From Ceratobasidium sp. AG-K (taxonomy: Eukaryota > Basidiomycota > Agaricomycetes > Cantharellales > Ceratobasidiaceae): a stretch of DNA of 64,000 nucleotides. This document shows, in pieces, positions 1-12,100 of this stretch (the first letter of the stretch is position 1; every line of letters starts with the position of its first letter). The position numbers and the translations under genes were made by a program. The stretch spans positions 496,001-560,000 of the forward strand of contig JAWNGF010000014.1 of the NCBI GenBank assembly GCA_037039685.1. The letters are read 5' to 3'. A model generated the notes under the pieces. The model made no database searches, had not been told where the DNA came from, and worked only from the letters and a program-made list of their open reading frames with translations.

Positions 1-1459
1 GATCAGCCAACGAAGGGCCTTGCTGCTAATCATGTCTTGTTCAAGATTGACCGTCACAGCTCCTGTGTCCCGACCGTTTGAAAATAGCGCATTACGGAAG
101 GACCTTATAAATCGAGAGGCTGCTGTGCTGTACGGGCATAACTGGTATACTAAGGGTAGAATAGTCGTGGCCGCATATGCTCCAATTGCTGTCAAAGTTA
201 CCACCAACACGGGTAATGCCACGCCAAAGTGCATGTCCCATAGATAGATGCAGAGGCCGGTGGCAAAAAGGACTAAGTCATATTCAGCGTCAATTATGAA
301 TACAAAATATAGTAGATTTAGAACTTACGTAGCGCGAGGTGAATCAAGGAGGGGAGAAACATCAAAAGCTCTGGCATTTTCCATTGCTCAAGCGCATCCC
401 ATCGTTGCTGCCGCCGCTTCGCTTGTGAGCACGGGTGACCGGTGCGATTCGACATGAAAATATAGCACCACTCCTTGGCGAGCATAGCAATAAGAGAGAC
501 GGCCACGCTGATACTGAGAGAAAGAAACCATAAGACGTTGACGCAGACGTCCGATCTAGATGGTGAAAACTCCTCATTTGCCGATACCGCTAGCTCGGAT
601 GCCGTGGAGCTTTGGCTATTGTTTACAATAGTAAGCAGTGCTTGCGAGATTACCGCCAGCGTCCTTGCTGACGCATCTGCTGGATCTGCTTGCAGTTTCT
701 TTGAGCTCTCCATCACGAACCTGCAACGGAAGTTGGTTGAGGTCGGCGGAGTCACAGTCAGAATTACCATAATACGTACGTGGTAGATACCGCCGAGAAC
801 AATGCCGCCTATAGTGTCCATAAATTATTATAACCCAAGTTGGTAAGCTTTACTTACAAAGACTAAGAAAGCGATTGTAAGATTACATTTCAGATAGGAA
901 GGTATGAACTTACTTAGCATGACATCTAGGGACCTGTATGTAATCATTCAATCTGGCGTTCCGTATAACAAAGCAGAACCCTGACGCACTTGTTCCACTC
1001 CTCCACTTTCTCTGCGTCGAATCTATCCGCCTCCTTCACATAAGCTTTCCAGACTCGCGCCTCAGGTCCCAGCTCCGTGCCATATTCATCGAACTCTCCT
1101 TGCACTACGCTAATGGGCTGCGCGGGATGAGTTACGGCGCCTTGACGTCCACGGTCTACCTACCTGACTGGAAGTGACCCTCGTTGTATGGATATGAGGC
1201 CCAGGAGGTTGTATGTTCTTTCCACCGGATTCTTTATTCTCGTCGACGTGTGAAATAGATGTTGGTTTAGATGAGTTATTTGTGCCCTATAATCATACTC
1301 GAAATGAGCACTCCTGTGCTTACGAGGTGACGGTGACTTCCTCACCGAATGTGCTTCGAGAGAGGGTGACTTATCATTCTGTACTGACTCGGTGCTGTCA
1401 CTTGTAGCCCATTCTACCTTCTTCCTTGGCTGAGACTGGGACCTTGGAAGAATATTCAT
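1..1459 (-). CDS. DUF6535-family membrane protein, gene A (3' end outside window)
   Basis: Multi-exon gene on the minus strand, cut by the left edge. Exons I can place: about 1164 upward (N-terminal, boundaries unclear; first ATG at 1459), 990-1117, 914-933, 858-862, 780-808, 329-720 and 1-272. Exon 990-1117 encodes the family hallmark GEFDEYGTELGPEARVWKAY. It is followed by a segment around SLDVML, a Ser-Lys-Lys region, and hydrophobic helices (SDVCVNVLWFLSLSISVAV; then LCIYLWDMHFGVALP). This is the DUF6535 four-helix membrane module common in basidiomycetes; its function is unknown. The gene is colinear with the paralogue at 14632-17563, down to the 128-, 20-, 5- and 29-nt exon sizes. That agreement is the best evidence for the splice model. 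The first exon is least certain because in-frame stops force an extra intron near 1300-1330. Confidence 0.8.
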
Positions 1460-2416
1460 TTAAGTTGATTAGATAACACCACTAGAGTACAGCTAGGTGT
1501 GGCGAGCGTTAGCGGTGAAGGGGACGGTCGATCAAGGGCCAAACCCGAATCTATTTATTCATTCGTGGCTTCGGCCCCCGGTCTCCATTATATACCCGAG
1601 CGCTTCCAGCTTTCGGGTCACATGTTCGCCGCTTAGGCACTGGGGTCAGTTCCGTCAGTTCCGCGACTTCCGTCGAGAAACATCCGGAGGCATATGCTAC
1701 GTTCTCATCCCAACAAACAACGTTCATACATTAAAAGTCCTTACAGCCAGCACTATGGCGATATCAAGAAATTCGCGGCCGGACTGAGGGAATGAAAATA
1801 GCATCAAGAACTTGTTCTAAAGAGCGCTATTTGAAGCTCCGCCTTTGTTGCACCACATAAGCGCTTATTTGAAGTCGGGCTGGCATGCCTAAACCGGTAC
1901 AAAGGAGAGCCAGGACTGGTTGGAGAATAGGAATACCCATTCCAAGCCCACAAGGGCCAATATCGGCGAGGCGAGTCAAGGGGTCGCTTGAGAAACTCAA
2001 ACGCCATATATTGTAGTAAATTTAGAAGCAAGAAAGAATTGTCGGTTCTTAGTAAGAGTGCCATCCAATGGGCGTTCAGCGTTCAGCGTCGAATAGCTGG
2101 CGACAAAACATGCGCACTGGACACCCCATCGGCGGTCTTCCCACCCTTCAGCCGGACCCATGCTGCGGCGGGCGGGCAGACTCTAACCGTAGCTGTATAC
2201 GAGTCGTGGGGGTACTGGGTCAGGGCTTGAGATAAATCTAGCTAACCAATGTATCCAACGCAACGATACCTTCTACTGTATGTTATTATTATCAACGAGA
2301 TAAAATTTACCGAGGGCCTCGATTGGGTCGAAATGTGACATACTGAGGACCAGATTGAGGTTGAGTTACCGGGAGCAGATCCTTCCACGCGGATCACGTG
2401 AGAAGTTGCACCCAGA
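1460..2416. other. Intergenic, divergent promoter region
   Basis: About 950 bp between the divergent DUF6535 gene A and the histidine phosphatase. It must carry both promoters. The open frames here are short, lack family features, and have no convincing splice context. I see no RNA gene or repeat. Confidence 0.6.
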
Positions 2417-3696
2417 ATGGCGCTTGCTCCCACACCCAAAACGTTTACTTTCAAGGTTTGGATTCATTGAAATTTATAAGTGGATTGTATTAAGAGTCTA
2501 GCCTAGGCACTCACAGGATATTTTCTTCACTCGGAAGCCGCCTCCGACGCCCCTACGATTGGTCCCAATCCTGCTGCTTTCGGTCTCATCGACAGCGACT
2601 CTCCAACATGCTGGACTGACTTCAAAACGAAGGTGTCGAAGCTTCAGGAAGTCGCTCCAACAGGCGTGAAGTACGCCGTTTGCTGGTTCGGGCGCCATGG
2701 ACAAGGCTATCGTGAGTCTAGTCAACTCGGGAACGAGCGAGCAACCCATATATCTGGACATAGATAACGTAGCTGAGTCGAAATACGGTACGAAAGAGTG
2801 GGACGATTACTGGTCTCTCTTGAACGGAGATGATGAAATCACATGGGGCCGTGAGTTCCGTTAGCGTTCATCGCCGTACTTCAAGTCTAACTGCACGCGC
2901 AATCCAGCCGACCCCGAGTTAACCAACCTGGGCAAGCTGCAAGCAAAGCAAGCGAGAGAGACATGGATGACTGAGTTAGCAAGACCAGACCCGGTTCCCT
3001 TGGTAAGTCTTACCCAAAAGTAGTCTTGTAACGTTTGATCATTATGATCATTACCAGCCGACCAAGCTATTTTCATCGCCTTTTTCTCGTGCAGCACTCA
3101 CGTTGGATATCACCTTCTCTGGTATTCTCACTCATCTCGAAGAGGGTAAAGGCATACGACCATACATTATAGAGGTACACTGTCCCGCACGGCACAAGCA
3201 CCTTCTTCTCATCGATGACCAAACTGATACCGGCTGGCACCTCAGAACCTCCGAGAAATGAATGGTGTGCATACCTGCGACAAACGGAACGCTAAATCGG
3301 TCATCCAGTCCAACTATCCGGGATTTGATTTCGAACCCGGATTCACTGAACAAGTAAGTCCGAATCATTTCTGCGTGACTTGGACTCGAGTAGTTCATTG
3401 TGCAGGACGAACTATGGAGTCCCACTCACCGTGAAGCCAAACCCGAAGTTGACCAACGATTTCATACGGCTCTGGAAGGCATATTCGGTACACTCCTATC
3501 TGGGGAAGACACTTGTAAGTTTGTTTGTCCTTGCGAAATGAATGCTTTGAATTGAACGTTTTGGGTGGTAGACTTTTCGATTACGGCGCATAGTGGGCTT
3601 ATTGAGGCCGCTCTGCGTGTGCTCGGACATAAGTGGTATGCTCTCCCTACTGGTGGCGTGATTCCAGTGGTTATTGAGGCGAGGGAGACTCAATAA
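2417..3696 (+). CDS. Histidine phosphatase (phosphoglycerate mutase-like), 8 exons
   Basis: Exons 2417-2455, 2507-2711, 2764-2850, 2908-3002, 3058-3174, 3246-3353, 3406-3514 and 3572-3696 join into 295 codons including stop, with every intron GT-AG and phases matching. The protein (294 aa) begins MALAPTPKTFTFK. It carries the catalytic RHG motif as CWFGRHGQGYHN, then KYGTKEWDDYWSLLNGD and GPDPELTNLGK. An SSPFSRA arginine motif, CDKRNAKS, GFTEQDELWSPTHRE and a second catalytic histidine in SITAHSGLIEA follow. These are the marks of the fungal PMU1/phosphoglycerate-mutase-like branch of the histidine phosphatase superfamily, which cleaves phosphomonoesters through a phosphohistidine. No signal peptide is seen, so it is probably cytosolic. 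The substrate is unknown. All catalytic residues are present. The gene is convergent with the DUF6535 gene whose stop is at 4057. Confidence 0.85.
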
Positions 3697-4056
3697 TCTC
3701 GATTCCAGAGCTACTGCTACTATGTGCAAAAGAATAGTGTCACTAAATTAATTAAACAACCAAATACACTATAGATCCATGTGGTATGCCAATTGACAGC
3801 CCAGTGAACAACAACGCATGCCCATTCGACCAGGCCAATTTGAGATAAGCACAAGCTGATATTGGTAACTAATTAATCGCGAAGAGGTATCATGTACAAA
3901 TGGTCAGAACCGGTCCACACACCAGGTCATACAACCGAGACTATGTATTCAAAGTCAACCCACAACCTCACATGACATTGTTTTTACCAAAGATATTTAA
4001 CTCACCGACCTCTAATAACAGGACCCCATTGGTATTGCAACATGACTCCCCCAACG
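3697..4056. other. Intergenic, tail-to-tail 3' region
   Basis: A 360-bp gap between the stop of the phosphatase (plus strand) and the stop of the DUF6535 gene (minus strand). It presumably holds both terminators/poly(A) sites. I recognise no specific element. Confidence 0.5.
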
Positions 4057-5770
4057 TCACCGGGTGGGTCCAACAGTTGAAGACAACGTCCAAGGATCAG
4101 CCAGCTTCTCCGGCGACGCTAAGAAAGCAGCTATTAGACTACGAGTACCTCCAGCACTATTTGGTATTGATAGGGAGCTTAGAGATGGTTGAGGTCGCGA
4201 GTCTGTGGGCAGAACCGAGGAGCGAGAAATGTCTCCAGGCCTTGACTGAAGTACAGAGTGGTCATTTGAGTCGATAAAATCCGGATAAGGGCGCTCGCCG
4301 GCAGGTAACTCGGAGGCGTTTGTAGCCAGCTGATCTTTCAAATGCTCTTCCAAATACTCCAATGGGTAAATCCGAGCTGAGAGGTACTGAGGGTGCTTGG
4401 CTCGCATCTTGATGAGCCTGTTCGCCAACACTCTCCTCAATGTGCGCAATTGCTGTAACGGATTACAAGCCTCCTTATATCGGAAGAGCTTTACCAATAT
4501 CGATACCCAGGAATCTCCTAGCTTGCCTCTAGCACGTAGCAGTAATTCTACGAGTAGACCAAGTTGTGCCGTAGCAAATATTCGAACCCGTCTACTAGGA
4601 GACTCAAGAGCTTTCGCCAGTAATGTGATAATATCCCTACTGGCTATGGATGCCGCCAAACGGTCTGATAACTGAGGCGGGGGGAACTCTGTCGCCAGTT
4701 GCTCGCCTATGACCTCAACCCAGAGCGTTGAAGCTCGACAGAGACTTTCCAGTGCGAACGCGTAGATGCACGGGGTCGGAGGACCAATCGCCTGGCTGTA
4801 TGTGCAACGGAGAACATCTAGGTGTGCCTGGATTGAAGCTTGGCTGGAGAATACTGCATCCAACTCTTTCGGATCCGATAGTTTGCGAGTCGTGATCCCC
4901 ATGACGTAGCTCTCGAAATCAAAGGTTTGTGGGAACGTATAGAGGGGATTGGCCCTCGCACCGCGCACGGACGCGAATTCGGTATATATCGTTACAAAGT
5001 CTTCCTCATTTAGGCCGTACTTCGACGAGTTTGAAAGCAGGTGGAAAAGTCCAAAGTTTTTCAAGAATTTGTGTGGGATGGTGCCGGATTGCTCGAGAGT
5101 GAAGAAATAGTGTGTGACAAACTGTACAGCCCGTTCAGCTCGCTCTATATCATCAAGCGGTGCGAGGCTTGTCGGGTCGGGGCCGTTGTCTTGAGCCAGT
5201 GCAAATGTAGCGAGCATTATACCGAGATACTCCTTTTGTATCTCGGCATGTAACAGGCGAACCACATAGGGGGATATTGTCGATGCATCCGAGTGAATCC
5301 CCGAGCAGGCGAGTAAGGTCGCTGTGCCGATTATGAGCGATTGGAAAGCCATGCCTCCCAACGTGTAGCGGCCCTCATAGCACATCTCTAGAAGCTTGAC
5401 CGCATAGTAGAGGGTCGTGCGCATTTGTTTCCGGGTTGCAGGAGATGACGACTGGAGACAAAAGGGAGTAGCTGATTGCCCGATACTGAGGGCTAGCTTG
5501 TTAACAAAGCTTGGGAGCTGTTCTTCAAACGTGAACGAACGGAAAATAATCCTGAAATGCGGGGCATATATTGTTGTTAGAGAAATCATAGTTAGGATAA
5601 TTTGTCGGATCCACCTACCGGGCAGTAGTAGCCTGCAACGCTCTTAGTTTTATCCGAAGCTTGTTTATATTGCGTGCCTGCTTTTCGTTGGTCCTTTCTT
5701 CATTCATCCGGGCAAGTTCATCCGCCAAAGCTTCTCTTATTGATTCCAATCGCTGCAGTGGATTGCAGAA
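4057..5770 (-). pseudogene. DUF6535 gene B, 3' portion (downstream of Ty3 insertion)
   Basis: The C-terminal part of the gene whose 5' portion lies at 14632-17563. Exon 9 resumes at 5765 (after the duplicated CAGAA at 5766-5770) and ends at 5619. A 67-bp GT-AG intron leads to the last exon, 5551-4057, with stop at 4057. The reading frame is the one left by the upstream half: the residues before the break (MFRCEEF) and after it (CNPLQRLESIREALADEL) match MFRCEEF-like and CNPLQQLRTLRRVLANRL sequences inside the last exon itself. The last exon repeats the helical module already present in the upstream half (YVVRLL, LLAKAL, ARGKLGDSW-type segments). The protein therefore has two copies of a roughly 370-residue all-helical domain after its membrane segment. 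Function is unknown. Confidence 0.85.
5766..5770. repeat. Ty3 target-site duplication, left copy (CAGAA)
   Basis: CAGAA directly precedes the 5' LTR. The same five bases follow the 3' LTR at 14632-14636. A 5-bp duplication is the size expected for Ty3-type integrase. Confidence 0.95.
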
Positions 5771-6000
5771 TGTAACGGTTACGGTAACGCTTACGTGATG
5801 GAGTGGAGGTGCCACGCGTGGCGTGGCGACTTGGTTCCTTGTATGCGCATGTATCGGACCGGTGTCCTTTAAAGGACCCGGGTTTCCGCCTATTCCCCTG
5901 TTCTCGTTTATACTACCAAATCGATTGTGTTAAGGCTTGTCATTCACGGCGACTACGTCGCTTAGGCTAACGAAGATACATCGGTTACGAGAACCTTACA
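5771..6000 (+). repeat. Ty3 5' LTR (230 bp)
   Basis: Begins TGTAACGGTTACGG and ends GAACCTTACA. By eye it is identical to the 3' LTR base for base. It contains three perfect palindromes: GCCACGCGTGGC (5811-5822), ATGCGCAT (5843-5850) and TCCTTTAAAGGA (5865-5876). As the 5' LTR it should hold the element promoter. Confidence 0.96.
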
Positions 6001-6156
6001 TTTTTTGACATCCCCATACACCTACCGTTAGTGAGTCAAACTCGCTAAATTTTATCGTTTTAATCCTCCGAACACCTCGTGCAACGGGTTGGCCTCCGTT
6101 CGCACATCCTTTTGACTGTTAACGATCGTTTGTTTTATCCCCTCTACATACACATC

Positions 6157-9100
6157 ATGAGTCGTGAACTCCGTAGCGGTCGTCAATACGACCCCCTCAA
6201 GATACCGAGCGTCCCTAAACGTCGTGCCTGCAAGAGCAAGGACAAGGACACCGAGGAACTAATTGAGGGTGAGCTAGCGGTGGTGTCGAGGAAGAATACA
6301 CTTACCTTCGGGTCCGTTGACCCGTCTGAAAAATTTCCGGAACTTTCCCCGACTGTTGACGTAGTCGGGACGGGGCCAGGCAAGGTCCAAGGCGCCGCGG
6401 TCAGGGTCAGATTGACCCCGTCCATGTATCAGAAGGTATACGGACGGCCGCCGCCGATTCGAGCCCCCGTGCGGCTCACGAGCGCGAGCATCAAGACCAT
6501 CGCTCCTACCTACGCCAGGCGAGATGCCGCTGAAGCCAGCGAAGAGTCGACTCGGAACGAAGAGGCTGCCTACCGTGCGCTAGGGTCGGGAAAAGCTCCC
6601 GACTCAGTTGCTGCCGACAGTGCGCCGGCTGCAATAAGTGCGCCCCAACCCACGTCGACACCTCAAGGACAAACCCGAAGGGGACGTGGGGACTCAGAAG
6701 ACAGCGATCCCCCGTTTGTAACCGCCCGTACAAGTCGGGTACGAAGTGACGACGAGAGCATAGCTAGCTTCGCTCAGTACATAGTTGAAAACACCAGCGG
6801 TGACCCACCTAGCCCGTCCGTATGTAAGGCACAACCTAAGAAACGACCCAGGGCATCGTCTCATGACAGCCCGGCGAGGATTAGTCGAGTCAGCCATACA
6901 TTAAGTTGGGCCGATGAAGTTATTAGAGCAGAAGGCTCACCTGGTAGAGCGATGTCGCTCCCCGAAGTTGACCCTAGCTGGATCAACCCGGACTGGTCGC
7001 GCAGCGACTACCTGTCCGGCCCAGATTCTGAGACTGAACGCGCGCAAACCCAAGAGTCTGAGAGCGTCGAGCTGAACGCGCTGATCTACGAGGTCGATGC
7101 AAACTACGTGTTCAGCGACGACCAATACGGGGAAGTAATAAGGCACTTACGGGACGATACATCTGGTCAGGAACGCCAAAGCCAGACGTCAGGAGCTGGC
7201 CCATCCGCTCGCAGGAGAACCCCGCGAGTAACCGTTGAGGAAATCGACGACGAGGACGACGAGGACTGGATTGCGCCTCAAGAGTCGTCTGAAACGGAAA
7301 GGAGCGTAAACCCGAGAGACAAGGGCAAGGGCAAGGCGTCGAAGAAAAAGAAGAAAAGCGCCCGCAAGATCATCGAGCTGGGAACCGAGCTCGACGAGCT
7401 CCGAGGCTCCGAACAGCCCATGCAGGCTGGCAGACGCCAGAGCGGACGATTCGATGCGTCGAGACTCGAGCAAACGCCGCAGGGGTTTAGGAGCGGCGGA
7501 TACCTCGAGCTGATGCATGGGGAGAATGCTCGACGGGCGAGCACGCCTACAGGCAGGGGTCCCTCGCGAAGAGATGGATCTGTTCGATCCATCCGCCAGT
7601 CGGCAAGTAGACAGGACCGGGCGGGACCAATCCAGACCGATCGGGCAAATACAAATGGAGGCCGAGACACACCCGGCGAGCCGAGCGATCCATCCGATGA
7701 GAGTGACGACGGGGACCGGTCGTCTGAAACGGAATCAGATGACGAAGAGAGTGACCCCAGTTCCAGTGAGGATGACAACCAGGACCGCCGTAAGCTCAAG
7801 AAGAAACTGAAACGGATGAAAGCCGCCCAGAAAAAGCTGAAAAAGAAGGTGGCAGCCCAAGCCAGATCGGGGTATAAAGCTCAGGCCCCTCAGATGTATG
7901 ACGGTCAAGCCAACTACGACAAATTTGAGCTATTTATATTCAATTTTGACAGCTGGTGTGTAGATACAAAACTGAGTCGCAAACAGAAGGTTAGAAACGT
8001 CGGGAGGTTCCTGGAAGGCAAGGCATCAACCTGGTACATGTCCAGTGTTGCCCCTCACCTGAACTCGTATGACATGAGCGCGGTGTATCAGGGAATGTTT
8101 GATTACTGCTTTCCGCCTGACTTCAAGGAGAAGATGCGTCGCGACTATATGCGCGAGCGACAAGGCGACCAAAACGTGCAGGATTACTTTGCTAAGCTAG
8201 ACATTATGCGCCGTCGTCTCAAGATCTCCGAGCAACAACACATTCATCGAGTTTGGGACGGGGCTGCCCGATACATCAAGGGTGAATGGGCAATCAGGGG
8301 AATAACTCCCGAGGACACGTCGCTCGACGAGTTGAGAACCACAGCTCTAGACATAGAGCGAGCGCATAAGATCCGAAGGTCGATCGAACAACTTGACGAT
8401 AACCGTTGGCACAGTAAGCGCGAGAGGTCCAGATCGCCCGACAGTAGGAGCGGCCGCAAACGTGACCGCCAAAAGTCTGGTTACCAAAGGGAGCAAGGAC
8501 GTCGCGAGAAGAGCTCCAACGGACAAAAGGGGTCGTTGGGTAATGCCCAAGGCAATAGACACGGACGCGAGCGCGCTGAGAACTGGCGCAAAGCAAAGAA
8601 GGAAAGTCGTAATACGAACGGAGCCAAAGACGCCAAGCAACGAGACGAGTACCGTGCAGCCAACAAGTGCTTCGAGTGTGGCGAAGTCGGACATATGGTC
8701 AAGGACTGCCCAAGGAGAAACAAGACGCGACCGAGTCGCGTGGAAGTACGGGCGGCAAAGTTAACCCCAGAGGACAAGGTCCGAGCCTCATCGGTGCTAA
8801 TACAAGAGCTACAGCGGTTGGCGGACATAAAGGAGTCGATCGAAGTTAGCTCAATGAATGTTGGCACCAACGCGGCCTTGTCGACTAAGAAGCTGAGAGG
8901 CATCGTCAAGCAGAGCCACATAGAGCGGAACGCTATGCGAGTGAAGGACGTAGCGAGGCGCGTTCCGAGTACATTGGTGGTGCAAGCTGAACTGGAGGGC
9001 GAGTCAGTACGAGTACTACTAGACTCAGGTAGTCAGGCCGACCTGGTTTCAACCACCCTAGTCGATCAGTTGAAATTGGAGAGAGTCGCGTTAACAAAGC

Positions 9101-12100
9101 CTCTTCAGTTGCAGATGGCAATGTCTGGTTCGCGAGGAACACTCACTTACAATGTGCGCGCGAAACTAAGGTACCAGACAGTCGACGAGTACAGAGACTT
9201 CGACGTAGGTAACCTAGAGAGCTACGACATTATCCTAGGGACGCCGTTCCTGTACCAGCACAGCGTCCGCCTGTCGTTCAACCCGAGCAGCGTATTCATA
9301 GGATCGGTGGGAGCCCTGCCGCTTGAGGGGAGTGGCGTTATCACAATCAACAGCCTCACGACGGAGGTCTTTGAGAATCGAATGAATAACTTGCGTGAAT
9401 TACTACGTGAAGAGGCGGAGGACCTGTGTAAAACGGTCGGCGAGACACCTTTGCCACCGTTCCGCCGAATCAATCACTCAATACCACTCATTGATGAGGA
9501 TAAGTCATATCATTTCAGACCCTCGCGATGCCCCGAAGCCCTAAAACCTCAGTTTGAGGAGAAGGCCCGCGAGTACTTGAAATCGGGCCGTTGGGAACTC
9601 GCCACAGGCACTAACGCGATACCAATGCTATTTCTACCTAAGAAGACAAAGGACGGTACTGTACAACTGAGGACGGTACTCGACAAGAGGGAACAAAACG
9701 CAAACACCCGGAAATTATCGTCCCCCCTACCAAACATCGAGGAAATTCTATCGACGGTATGTCGTCATAAGTACCGGACTGTGTTAGACGGAAAGGATGC
9801 TTACGAGCAAATCAGGGTGATAAAGGAAGATGTACCGAAGACACTCTTCCACACGCCAATGGGTACGATGGTTAGCTTGGTGATGCAACAAGGGGATTGT
9901 AATGCAGGGGCAACGTACCAAGGCCTAATGAATATGTTGTTCGCCGAATTAATCGGCGTGTCTGTCTACGTATACCTGGACGACATTATCATCTTCTCTG
10001 ATACGCTAGAGGACCATGTTAGAGACATAAGGAAGGTATTCGCGATCTTGAAACATGAAAAACTTTACCTAAGTCCGAAAAAGATGCAGTTCTTCGCCCG
10101 AGAACTGGCGATACTGGGGCATATAATCGACGAGAAAGGGATCCGGATGGACCCAAATAAGGTAGACAGCGTGAGCAAATGGAAGACACCTACAACGAAA
10201 GAACAGTTAGCAAGTTACCTTGGCGCCCTGGGGTACCTGGCACCGAACTGCCCTGGCATAAGGATACCAATGGGAGTACTCACCAAGCGTACTGGTGGTA
10301 AGGCGATATTCAGATGGGAGGGGACCGAAGAACGAGCGTTCCGGGAGACACAAAGGATCGTAGAGGAGTACCGGGACCACCACAGGATCGCCTTAAACTA
10401 CGGCGACAATAGAGAGCCGATATACCTTATAACCGATGCAAGCTTGACCGGGGCAAGCGGGTTTGTGAGTCAAGGGAAAGAATGGAGAAGCGCACCGGTT
10501 GCCGCCTTCTGGTCTGGGAAGTTTAACCCGGCTCAACAGAACTACTCAGTGAGCGATCGCGAGGCTCTGGCCATAATATCATCGTTAGAGAAATTCCAGA
10601 CGATGCTACATGGTGTGAGGTTCGAAATACTCACCGACCACCGGGCGCTAGAGCACCTCATGACGCAAAAGAACCTGTCGGCGAGACAGGCCCGTTGGTT
10701 AGATCGACTGAGTCAATTCGACTTTAATATTCGTTACATTGAGGGATCGACCAATGTATTAGCCGATGCATTATCGCGTATATACAGCAACGAAGAGAAA
10801 GGAACGCTGAGGGCGAACAGCGAGTATGTACAAGAGATAGGAAGCGAGAACGAGGAAGGGAGGGAGATATCCCGTGGAGAATTCACCCGACCGATCCTCT
10901 CTGGACTCGCGGCGACAGTGGCAACCGAAAGCGAAATGAATTCGGGGGGTGTGAGAAGAAACCCCACACGCAACAGAGTCGCACCAAGAAGGTACGATCC
11001 GGAGATTCTGGGGGTTGCGCCCAGCGGGAGCAAAACAAAACGCGACTCTAAGCGAGGGCCCAGACCAGCTAAACAGCGGCAGAATGGGTTCGAGAGTGAC
11101 CATTCAGCGGGGATCGCCACAGGCCCTAACAATAAAGCTCCACCGGCAAGCGTTGAGCTGGAGGGCGAGATGGGACCTGAAACGACAATGATAACGAACG
11201 ATGCGTCAAACCCACTAAATCTTACGAGTTTAGTCACGGAAATCGATGTACTCAATGCGATTCGCAAGGGCTACGAACAAGACACGCAGTTTGGTAGCAT
11301 ATACAAGGAAATCGATCAATTCCTGAGCTACAAATTACAGGACGGACTACTCTATATGACAGAGCATGGAAGATCGTACCTGTGTGTGCCAGACTCGTCG
11401 ATTGGCGAGTATAACGTGAGGACTCTACTAATATCCCATGCACATTCGATCTTATCGCACCTGGGGAACCGAAAGACGTACGCATACATGCGGGAGAGCA
11501 TGTGGTGGCGCAATATGGCCAAGGACGTTGACAAATTCTGCTCGTCATGCGTCCTCTGCGCCTCGGCTAAAACGCCCACTCAGTCACCATATGGACTCCT
11601 GAAACCACTACCGGTACCAATATACCCGTGGTCGCAAATTGGGATTGATTTCATGGGACCTTTGCCGCTTTCAAAGACTGTAATGGGGCAGTTCGACATG
11701 ATCTGCGTGGTAATAGATCACCTCACACTTATGGTGCATATTATACCAACCCGACAGGAATACACGGCTAAGGACATAGCAGAAGTATTATATATAAACG
11801 TCTATCGCTTACACGGCTTACCCGACGTAATCGTAAGCGATCGGGACAAGTTATTTACAGCTCAATTCTACCGAGAACTCCACTGCCTAATGGGGACAGA
11901 GCTGAAGTTTTCGTCAGCCTACCACCCCCAAACCGATGGGATGACGGAAAGGGCGAATCGAACAATAATGAGCCTCGTCCGGACGATAGTAAACCCGGCT
12001 CAGCGCGACTGGGCCTCAAAGTTACCCGGCGTGGAATTTGCAATCAATTCAGCACGATCGGAGACCACCGGATTTAGCCCGTTCGCACTTAACTACGGCC

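Noticed and set aside
6079..6156. Upstream extension of the Ty3 gag frame
   Set aside because: Would require a GTG start; the ATG at 6157 is the natural start.
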